From Patella vulgata (taxonomy: Eukaryota; Mollusca; Gastropoda; Patellidae), in NCBI RefSeq assembly GCF_932274485.2, contig NC_065885.2:34857062-34921061 (forward strand): a DNA stretch of 64,000 nt. The letters run 5' to 3'. Of this stretch, positions 45,901 to 57,900 are shown piece by piece. The notes beneath the pieces were generated by a model that made no database searches, was not told where the DNA came from, and saw only the letters and a list, made by a program, of their open reading frames with translations. The position numbers and the translations under genes are program-made. Numbering within the stretch: position 1 is the first letter of the stretch; the number at the start of each line of letters is the position of its first letter.

Positions 45901-48900
45901 CATTATAGTTGCTTTAATATCCAACCAGGTGATTTTGTAAGTACCAAATAGTTCAGTTTTATTTTAATAATTCGCTGGGAGACTTTAGTAGTTGGATGAC
46001 CTGGATTACAGATGTAGAACACTATCAACTAATAAGTGTAAACCACAGGTAAGTTTTTATTATCAAAATTTATACGAGAATGGATTTAGTTTTTAATTAA
46101 GTACACCTACCTCGGACCAGGGTTCAGCATTATAAATATATGGACATGGGAACTCACTACATCTTCTTCTTACTTTCGGTTTATTATCTTTATCACAGAG
46201 GTGAGAGGTCACAGATTCACCATGACGATCAACACAGCTTACTTCTCTTTCTTTTTTACCAAACCCACATGTTTTTGAACACTGGAGTAAAAAAAAAAGA
46301 AGATTATTTATTACCCCCAAAATTAACAGAAGCATTCTTTAAAAAGAAATTCCTACAGATAGTTTTTGAATGTCACATTAATTTCTGAGATGACAGATTC
46401 AAACTGATAAAATATTTATGGAGCCTTTGTTTACAGAGGGCATATATTATATTATTAACGAGAATTTAGGTTGGCAGTAATATACACACAAAACATTACT
46501 GTAAAACTAGGCCTGTACAGCAATTACAAGAATTTAAATGGTGTGTGTGTTCCAGGAGCCTGAAATATTTTTTAAGGATTCAGAATTTTCATTGGGCTAA
46601 AAATTGTATCAAGATTTTAGCTCTTATCCAATTAAAAAGATGAATTCTTAAAATATTTTAGTTTTAAGTTTTTGCTAATAAGGACCCAGGCCCCAGAAAA
46701 TAATCAAGTATTAGGCTTACCTCTGTCCATTTGTCCACTTTCCAGATAAAATCGGAACATTGTTTTCTGTGACATGTTGATTTAGTGGGTGGTTTTTGTT
46801 TGCCTAAACATAGTAATGGGTCCAGTATACGTCGTCTGTTTTGAGTGTTATCTCGACATAACACTTCTCTCTCTCTTGTACCGTCTCCACATGTAACTGA
46901 ACACTGTAAAAAATAATATAAATAAATACAACAATTATAATTAGCTATGAAGATCTAGTTACGGCTAATTTTATGACCAAATCGGTCAGTTGTGCGTGAT
47001 TCCTTTTTTGCCTTTGATGGAAGATATTCTTTTGGCTAAATTCATCTACTCTCTCAAACATGAATTTCCAAGAGATGGAATCAGAGAGGTACAGAGCTGA
47101 TCTTGTTGAAATAAGCGACCTACTCAACTAAAACACACCACCGAAGGATGACAGGCCTACTCCTCCATTTAATTTAAAGGCCTACTATCTCACCTTGATC
47201 CATACCAGTCACCTCCCACTTCTGGGATATCACATATTTAAACAATGTTACATAACGGGTTTAAATTGCATGACACTGTCCTTTTTTTCCTATCCAGTTT
47301 TCATGCAGTTAATAATATTAACTTAATATTATTTTAGAACGTCTACAAAAAGGTAACCATACTGAATAAATATTCCAACCAACATACCTTACTCCAAGGT
47401 GTAGCACTCCATCTTGGACAGAAGCCACGATAACATCTTTTAGTATTTCGTGGTTTCTTTTTTGGACACAGGGTGGTCAGATGTTCATTTCCATCTGGGT
47501 CATTGCAGGTTACAATACGATGTCGTTGACCTCGACCACAAGTGACACTACACTGTAATACAGAAATACCATGGTTCATATAAAAATACTACTTCAGTCC
47601 TAACATTAATCATGATTCATAGTCATTGAACAATGATTAAACAATTAAACAAAAATTAATCAATTCCAGGACAGTTATCTCCCTTCCGTCAATGTCTAAA
47701 AAGTGATATAATTTGCCATCGTGAAAATAAATTAAAGTAATTGTCATTGAACCAAAATGAAAAAGAAATTTAAGCTTTTAAGCCACAGAAAATCAGTGGC
47801 AAGATAAAGTAGAGTTACTTCCCCTGGCCTTCGCATTAAGCAGCCTTTAAATCTTCAATTGTGCAGGGCATTAATTTTAAGAGTAGAATTCAGGAATTGT
47901 TGTGTGTGAGTGTGTGTATGGGGAGTTTAAAAATATTTTGCATCATTTAAAGATGGGTTCCCAGAAAAGTATTTATCGTGTGGTTATTTTCAATAAAAGT
48001 ATTGCAATTTTGGTATATATGGAAAGTAGAGATACCCAATCTTACTAGAAAAATACTGGATTCCCCGAAAAACACTCATGGAGCGTATACAGGACAAAAA
48101 TGTAAGGGTTCCCCTAATCAACAGCCCGACGATTAGGAACTTCTTTTCGCGTGATGTCAAAGGTCACAAGCGAACATTGAGCGCTTGATGTAGAAGTTGA
48201 TAAACTTTACGAAGAGTTAGACGTACAATACTTTCTGAGATAAAAATGACGGAAAATAACGCGGGTAGTGGATAATCCGAGAATTTAATTAGGATTGGAT
48301 ATTTGTAATGAATAGTAAGCGATTAAAGACAACATCGTCTTATGTATGCAATGAATTCTCCTCTGACTGCCAAGACGTGACGTAAACATGACCTGGTTTG
48401 ATCGAATTTTAATAGTAGGGCATTCCTTCGCAATTACAATGTTTGAGAAGGATTTGAAGCATAATTATGACAAATTAATTAGTTTGAATATGTTTTTAGT
48501 CCATATATACCATTAAATCACCCAGTTTGTACGCGGGAACCCATCTTTAATTTATTTTTTAAAAAAAAATAATTAAAAAGCAAAGGAATGGTAATTAAAA
48601 TTTCTGAATAAATACTTTAATTTTAGAAATGAAATATCGCAATTTATTTTTTTTATCAATCAATATATTAATGTCTGTTCTATTTCATTGTATAATATAT
48701 TATAGACATAATGCACCAGATGTTCAATACACGTTTCCCTATTGGATTGTTATGCCTCTTAATTCTGCCTTTATTCCAGAAGAGCATTAACACACATTTT
48801 GTATTACAATAAGCCATACTAGAATACACTATTTAATTCCAACAACAACCAAGGTGTCACTATTCTGAATAGGTCTATATATATAATTAAGCATAGAGTT

Positions 48901-51900
48901 AATATGTTTTCTATTAAACCTGCGTATATACTTTCTAACTCTCTATATTAACACATATGTTTTAAAGAAAGTGCAGTCGTTGCACCCAGTTAAAAGGAAG
49001 GCATTTTTTTTCTGTCTGGTTGCACACACTTATTTATTTGAATAAGAAGTTTTACTTTAGAACAAATTGACATATTAGTGTGACCTACATCAAGGTTTTG
49101 TATAATGCCGTCTGACACTCCATATGTTTTACACACATGCTCTTTCGCTGGCCCTGTTAAAAACCACTAACTTGGAAACCTGCCATTTCCTAGTCTAACT
49201 TAACCACATGTTCTGCCTTTTATACAAACAAATTGTATTATATATATATATATATACCTTTTGCTTAGCTTGCATATACTTAACACTTACTCAGTAAATT
49301 AAAGGCAAATATAGATTTTCAGTGCATTAATAAGTTGTCCTATCAAAAAGCATATTGATCTAAAGAATATTAAACTTTATCAATCCTAATGTAAGTTATG
49401 GCCATTTAAAGGACAATATTGGTGTCAGTCATTGTCACATATGTGATAGAACTGGTTAAACACATTCCAGATATAATTTTAACACAGAGATCATTGCTAC
49501 TGCGTTATAAAGATTTCAAGAAAGGGAATTTAACACGAGTTATCCTTCTATATAACTGACTGAAGTGACAAGTGATAACAGATACACAGGCGAATTTCTG
49601 CCCACTAATAATTCCTTCCAAGACCAAAAGTTGTTATTTGAAACTGTGGGAGGATATTTGATAATTCAAAAAAGAAGTATAACTTGTGTTTTCTTTTTGC
49701 GTTCGTCACTTCCCTTCTTTGAAATCTTCATAATGCATCTATTGTAGCAATGATCTCTTGTGTTAAAATTATATTTGGAACATGTTTAATCAGTTCTATC
49801 ACATATGTGATAATGACTGACGCCAATATTATCCTTTAAAGTTCCCATTACTGTCTATTGATTTTATGATGTCATCATTTTCTGTCTTAGAACATCAGCC
49901 AGCTTATAAATAATAACTCTAATGGCCTAGATTACTATCTAAAGAACACAAATCAGCCCTTATTTCTGTTGAGTTTAAATAAGGTACAGGACAGTTCGAC
50001 TTCTGGCATGAGGCCATAACAATTCACTTTAGAATTTATCATTTTTTAACCCATAAGCTATTTTTACAAAGTATTTATGTTTTGACAAATTACTGATTAA
50101 TTTATTTTGAAATTTCCAATTATCTTTTTTTGTTTTGTCTGGAACGCTATTTCAAATAGAGAAAGAGAAAAATATTAACATATGGATCAATTTTATTTCA
50201 ATAATTCGCTTACAATGGGAGGAAACTGAAGGACCCGGAGAAAACCCACAGCACTTGACTCGATGATACACCGTATGATCTAAAGTGCACACGTTGAACC
50301 ATTTGGCCACCCAACCCTCTGTATTTGAAAGAGTCTTGATCCATTACATCAACATTAGTTTTTTTCAACTAACAAAATTAGCCATGCTGAAGAACCTACT
50401 CTGTTTTTCTCAAGCTTGATTGACAATATTGAGACATCCACGGATCTTTTAATATCAAGATTAAGATTAGAAGCTCATGAAAACATTCCTAATTAATAAA
50501 ATTTATGGTACAAGTCACTGGAATCATGTAGAATCTTCCCACAGAGTTCTATCTTTATAGCCAAATATAATGGCATTTAATACAACCAAGTAGCCTAGGA
50601 CTACAGTAACAACTGACTATTCTCTTAAATCCTTCCCTCTAACAAAATCTTTCATACCACCCACATATTATCCAAACCCCTACAACCACTAGATTAACAT
50701 AAATAATATTTACTGACAGCTACAAACTCCACCTACTTTGGCAAACACACCAATGACAGTTCAACCACCTGTGAGGGGGTGTATACATCTCAAGGTAAGT
50801 TTGGTAACTATTGCAATAAGTTGAATTATTGAAGGAAGTACCCCAGGGATGTGTCTGGGCTGTCTCTTAAATAGTTTGTAATTAAATAAAGGGATAGAAT
50901 TACATTTGGGAGCAAAGGTCATTCAGAAAATATTTTTAAAAACTGGCCAGAAGACAGAGATGCTTATTCCCATTCAAGGGGAAGGGAAGCAACTCTGTCT
51001 TCTAGCCATGCGAATCACAACCTGAGCTTATACAATGAGTATCTTACACAGAAATACAGCAAATTATCTTAATAACAATATTAAGGAAGCTATTTTATAT
51101 AAGCTGATAAAGCTTGTTAACGTATAAATTATATAAATTTTGTAAATTTAAATGAATAAAATATTGTTTAAATAAATAATAACAATATTATACTTATATA
51201 CTAGACCCTATATATATATATATATATAATACACTTTTATCTTTGGTATAAAATATATTAACAATAGATACATTTACATCATTATAATTATCATAATATA
51301 TTCATAACTTTTAATAAAGAGAGATTCATATAAAATATTAATTAGTAATACCATCAAAATAAGAATAATTACACAATAAATTAAATCTTAATCAAAATTT
51401 ACACCCTTATTAATGAGAAAATTCTTAATTTTTCTATGAAACAGTAGATACAATGGGCCACGGGGGAAAAAAATATATTAAATTTTGCTTTTAAATCTAT
51501 AAAGTCACAAAAAAAAATAAATTAAAATTCAACTATTTGGACAAAAAAAGAGGTCATTTCAAATTCAAGCATTTTTTTTTTATTTATAAATGTTCTCAAA
51601 TTTTATTACTGAGTTTCAAAATTTAGATGCCAAATTTACCATGAAACAGATGCTGTCATATCTAAACAATCACCACGGTTACATAATTATTAATAACCCA
51701 TCATAAACAGTAACAGGATATCTATAAACATTTATTACTTCATATCCTTATAATTCAATTATTTTAGTTGATTTTCTTTCACACTTCATGTGTGAACTAT
51801 TTTAATATTTGGAAAATTTGCTAGACATTTTGGCAAAACTTCAAAACTAAGGTGCAAACAAGTACACAAGGTCGTCTGAAAGCGCTGATAGAGGAATAAT

Positions 51901-54900
51901 CAACCAGAAGTCTGTGTTCCAGACCACACTCTGACAGGTATTTAGAGCACTAGGTCAAATGGTTCCCAAGTCTCATCAGAATAGCACAGATTAACCAGTG
52001 AGTGGTATTTCATTATGTTTTACAAAAGACCTGATACTTGTGGCTATTAATTTCATTACATTCCTGTGGTTTGATAAATAGCTTATCTTTTTAAGGCTAC
52101 TTGTGATTTCACCTTTCTTATTCAAGGTTGAAAGTGGAATTTTAAGTAAACCATTACCCTCACTAACTTAATGATGATAGCTTTACGTCAGTAGACTATT
52201 AACTCCAATTTCTACTAACATTTGAATTACATGTTGGGCAGCATATTAGTGGTCTAATGTGCATATGTAATACAACTGTCAAGTGTTTTATTTCATCATC
52301 ACTTACAGCTGGAATTCACATGTTTGAGATTTTTCAGGTAGCCTTAAGCAGTGGAATTTCAAGAGCAAATTTTTAACAATTTTAAAATTTACAGATACCT
52401 ATCAAGGTTTTATATAAACATGAGTTACGTAAAGCCATGGTCACATAGTTGTACTAATCATTGATGCCTGGAGGTTCGACATCATTCACAGCCAGCGAAC
52501 CTATCACTTAGATTGTGGGCACTACAACTTTCATGTTCAAAGTGTTGGCATACAATTTAATTTCCAAAATGTCTGATATGATGTACCAGCCAGCCAAAAT
52601 CCTTATTCTTTAAATTACCTAAGTGCCATTTACAAGACATGATTCTACTGAATTTGAATGATAGTTTGATTGTCTTTAACGAGATTATGATTAAATCATT
52701 GTTTAACCATTAATAAATACTTTAATTGGTATCAATATAATCGTAAAGAAAGATAGTACTAATTATAATTTAGAATAAATAATACTGGTAAGCAATATTC
52801 TAAAAAAAATATATGTTAATATGAAATTGAATATAAAATTTAAATATTCGGATGGAAAGAAATGCAAGTTGCGGAGACAAAATACTCCAATCTATGCCCT
52901 ACTTAAATAAATGCCATTTTTAGTCAATTATTTTTTTTTTTTTACATAACATATATTTCATTTATCACAACAACATTTATCATTGACTAACATTGGACGG
53001 AAATACTGAATAAAACTATGGGTATTCTGAACTTTCCTTTGCTCCCGAATTTAGTAATCATGGGTCAAGAGAGTAAATAGTGTCTGGTCAGATCTTTTTT
53101 TTTTCCATAGTTTACACTGTTTTGTGCTTATTTGATTAAATTAAGTACTTTTATATAATGCTTTCAAATCTTGAAAAAGGAGAAAGTTAAAGCCGTTGAT
53201 CATCATTCGCATTTTTCTGACAATTTAATTAAGAAATCCAAACCAAAATGTGAACAGTGGATAATCTAGATTCAATCAGATTAAAAAAGACTTAAAGGTG
53301 ATGTTCATCTGCATAGGATACCAAATGTTGCCAAGTTTTCAATTCATCATTCATCAATACTGAATGGAATTGAACAATTTTGGACAGTTTTTACAATAGT
53401 CCCTCAAATGACGATCATCAACTATAACTGAACAACAATACTTCTTTATTTCTTTCAAATTGGATAAAATTATTCAAATTGCCAGGTTATGTACATATAT
53501 TAAATACTCCCTGGTTTAAAATCAGCAAATAATTGCCAGGGAAATGGGGGATTCAATGGATTCGACATGTTTTATTGCCTGTTGTATGCAGTATATCTGG
53601 AGTTGTGGTAAAGGGCCTGTCGTCTTCGATAATGTTTATATGATGTTGATTGTCTACGTGATTGAGAGTTATAGGGCAAGACAGTGGTGCTAGATCTCTT
53701 CGAGTTATAAGTGGTTTGATATCTAGTTCGCTGGTCATTGGAGGAAGATTGTACTCTAGGTCGTGTTCTGTAGGAAAGAGGGCGCGAACGAGGAGAATTT
53801 GCATCATCCGAGGGAAGTCGTGTTTCATAACGTAAATCATCTGAAGAGATTTGTGTTTCAGAATGTAGATCGTCTGATTGGGATTGTGTTCGATAATGTG
53901 GATTATCTATGTGGGATCGTGTTTGAGGACGTAGATCTTCTGAAAGCGGTTGTGTTCTAGAATGTGAATCATCTAAGGCAGGTCGTGTTTGAGAACGTGG
54001 ATAATCAGAATGACGTCGTGCCTGAGAACGTGGATAACCAGAGTGAGGTCGTGCTTGAGAACGTGGATAATCAGAGTGGAACCGTGCTTGAGAACGTGGA
54101 TAATCAGAGTAAGGTTGTGATTGAGAACGTGGGCGGGGTCGTGATTGAGAACGTGGATAATCAGAGTGTGGTCGGTTTTGAGAACGTCGGCCATCTGAAT
54201 AGAATCTGTTGTGCAAATGGGGAGTGTTTGAGGGATGTTGTGAACGCGAGCGAGAATAGGGATTGGGAGAGTTCGGACGGGGGTGAGAACGTGAATAAGG
54301 TTGTGGATCATCTGCATGAGGCTGTGATGGTGATCGGGTACGAGGTCTAGTTCTATAAGAAGAGTCTCTTACCACAGACCATTTGCCGACATGCCATCTA
54401 TAAGAACCGCTACTACATGGTCCAATACACAGACGGGTATCTGCTGGCCGTTGTGTTATATCACAGTTAGAATTTGTTAATATCTGGCCTTGCTCTAACT
54501 GACATCGGACTGCTCGACTCTGTTCACCTTCTTTACCACATTCAGATGAACACTGAAATTAAATAAATGAATCTTAAATTAAAATCACATAAAACAGAGA
54601 GAATGAATACAAAGGTACGACCACAAAAATGTTAACTACATAAAGTTAATGAGAAGTGGTACAAGGTATTTAGAAGGAATAAGCATACCTTACCTTGTTC
54701 GCAACAGCTTTCCATTTACACAAAGATAAAAGAACGAAGCAGTTATGCTCTAGATGTCTATGTGAGATAGTTAAATCTAAGATGGTCAAATTGGATTAGG
54801 CTGAATTATTTTTGACAAATCTGACAACCCAGTACAACTTTAATTAAAATGTGTTTGTATGTATAAATTATATAGTAGTTTTCAAGAATTTTAAAAAATG

Positions 54901-57900
54901 CTCATAAAATACAGCGCTCAGATTTCAATATTAAAAAATTAGTGAGAGTAGAATTGTATGGATATGATATAATTGAAAATTGATTATATTTTTATTGTTT
55001 GGTCTTACGTTATTGGATCTTCTGTTATTGGGTCTTACGTTATTGCTTTTTACGTTATTTGGAACATATTATTAAATAAATCTATATGTATCTAAGTAAA
55101 ATATTTTTCTCTGGAAGTTGATGATATTATTCAGAATTCCTTTTTAAAAATATTCTTGGATATAGGAAATCCATCAAACACTCAAAAATAAAGTCATAAT
55201 TTATTTATGACAACATACCTTGGACCAATCTTCATACTGCCAAGCAGGACATTTAACTCCCTCACAATTCTGTATTTCATCTGGTCTTACTGTTTCATCA
55301 CAATCTTCACTTGCTCCATTCTCATCTCTACATACAACCTGACGTCTTTGCCATCCAGTCTCACATGTTGCTGAACACTGTCATCAAACACAATTAAATA
55401 TTAAAATATAAGCAAAGCACTGTTATAGTAGAAATGAATTAAAACAAAGTGGGATAATTTTGGCAGAAAGGAGGTATTTCTTTCTGCCTTTTCATTACGA
55501 TTCCAAATATAGAGGGCGCTTTTATGTTGACTACCCTTTTGTATATGGCACCTTGGTTTTTCATAGTATCTGAAAACGAGGAGTAATGGGGTTTGACAAC
55601 CAGGCAACAATAACTGATTAACATACAACCCCGCTAGTCACATACATTGATAACAGGCCTTCTGATCTACAGCAAGGCATTATACCACTTTGCTACCCAA
55701 CCTGTCCCACAAAATGAACAGACACACTAATACATGTTATAGAAACGTGTGTATGGATTATTGCATCGTTAACAATAAATAAAATTTTACCGGGCTCCAC
55801 GGTCCAACCCTCCAATGACTGGTTCCATCAACACGATTACTAGTTATAACAGCTATATCAAATTCTTCTTCCTTTAAACAATCACCACGGTTACAGTGTA
55901 TTTCTTGTAATGGTTTACTGGACATATCACACTGATCATCAGCTGTCATCTGGTCAGCAAATAAAACACATTTCACTTGTCTCTTTCTAACACCTTCACC
56001 ACACGTAACTGTACACTGAAATATAGAAAATTAATAAACATGTATTACTTGTACATTATAAGTCAGGAAGAAAATTAATAAACACATAAAATATGAATTA
56101 CTTACAATTCAGAAAGAAAATTACAAGCATTGTCGTCTTTAGAGAAAATGGTTTAAAAACAGCAGCGGACAATGTTTCTCCAACATAATTTCAATATCAG
56201 TATATAATTGGCTAGGTAGTATGGGCTTGACAATTCAGATAACATAATTATTGTTGATGCCCCGGACAATAACTCGACATAAAACTGATGGGTGAATCTG
56301 AATTTTAATTGGATTATTATTAGCTGATAATTTCTGCAAGTTTGATAAAAATATTACTAAACCTATGGCCTGGGGAGCCATGACAGCCTTGACAAGGGCA
56401 GTAAATCTGTGGAAAAAACCTTTGCTCAACTTTGAATAAGTTTCTTTATTGGGGTTGCCAAGCAATACTGGCAAATTTTTTTTAAAAAATTCAAAAACTC
56501 TGACATGTACAATTTTTACAAGGCTTTATAGTGACCAGTACAGGAAAATTATCATGCGACTCTGAATTTCAATAGGCTTACTTCTTAGAACTAGCTGAAA
56601 TTCCATGTGGGGTGCATAATAATGGAGTTTGTGAGTGGAATAGGAACATATTTTTATTACTTCTTTATACATTTCACACTAAAACCTGTGACATGGCTTC
56701 CAAGAAAAGATCCCAGACAAAACTGTTGGTGAAAAGAAGAAAATCAGCCACTACTTACATCAGTCCAATCTCCAAAACTCCAGTGACCACAAGGAGTCAA
56801 GAAACATTTTTCTCTACTGGCTGGTCTGGGTAAATGGCTACATCTCTCATTATCTATCTTTCTATTGTGATAATCCATACAACTAACATATCTATCTCGT
56901 GATCCAGTTCCACAACTTGATGAACACTGAAATAGACAATCATTGATTAAATCCTGTAATTCCTGGAGCCAGGATCATTTTTCAAATCCAAACAAGAACT
57001 CACTTGTATTAATTAAATCATCTTAATCATCTTGATTTATGATAAACCTGGAGCTTTTTTTTACCATAGACTAAAATATTCTAAAGTTGCATAGAGTTTA
57101 AATCCAAGTATAAAATTTCAGCTGTAAGCTAATAAAAAGGTTGCATCTTTAAAAATATCATATTTCAAGTTTCTATAATTAGGGTTACTATAATCTTTTA
57201 GAGAAGATCTAGTTTTATTGTACCTCTGTCCAACTACCAAATCTCCAGTAAGCTTGATCAGGATAAGATGATGTTGTTTCAACATCTGATAAAGATGGAG
57301 TTGTTTGACAGCTATCACGATAACATGGTTGTTGATCCACAGGTCGTTTACTGGCATCACAAATACTGTCTTCTTGTAATACATCCTGAAGACGACATTT
57401 AACAGCTCGTTCTTCGTGCCCTTTACCACATGTTACAGAACACTGAAACAAAAATTATACTTTATACATTTGTAATTTGACAATTAGGGGAGATAAAATG
57501 TCAAAAAGACAACACCACAGAAAATTGTCCATCAGACGTCACAATTACAACCACAATGACTATGATAACTTCAAAGTTTATGCACAAATTGTCCATAACA
57601 ACATATGACATCATCATGTGAAATACATAAATCAGGGATAAAATATTCATTGTGATCGTCAATTGGACTGTTTTAAAATGCCTTGATTTTAAGTCATACC
57701 AATTGTGAAGATTTAAAAATAATGAATCTTCAAAACAATTCTTTTTCAGTAGTTTACATTTCTGTTTGGAGCAAAAGATACATGGGTACTGTGATTAGCT
57801 AAAAACAGCCTGCACAAATCATGTGGTCATGGAAATAGAATCTTGCATCTGTTTTTTTTTTTAATTTCTCGAAATTCCAACAAAATGTTGTATCTGAAAT

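Larger units (their letters stand above)
47553..54372. other. Long ADAMTS intron (between exons M and N)
   Basis: 6.8 kb. It holds the tail ORF at its 5' end, three MITE/SINE copies (47947-48550, 49406-49839, 50155-50325), and a TA microsatellite near 51,212. 50,330-53,440 is otherwise plain AT-rich DNA. Confidence 0.85.

Noticed and set aside
53763-54350. Plus-strand frames opposite the Arg-rich tail
   Set aside because: Produced by the 33-bp repeat being open in several frames. The minus frame is continuous with a TSP1 exon, the plus frames connect to nothing.
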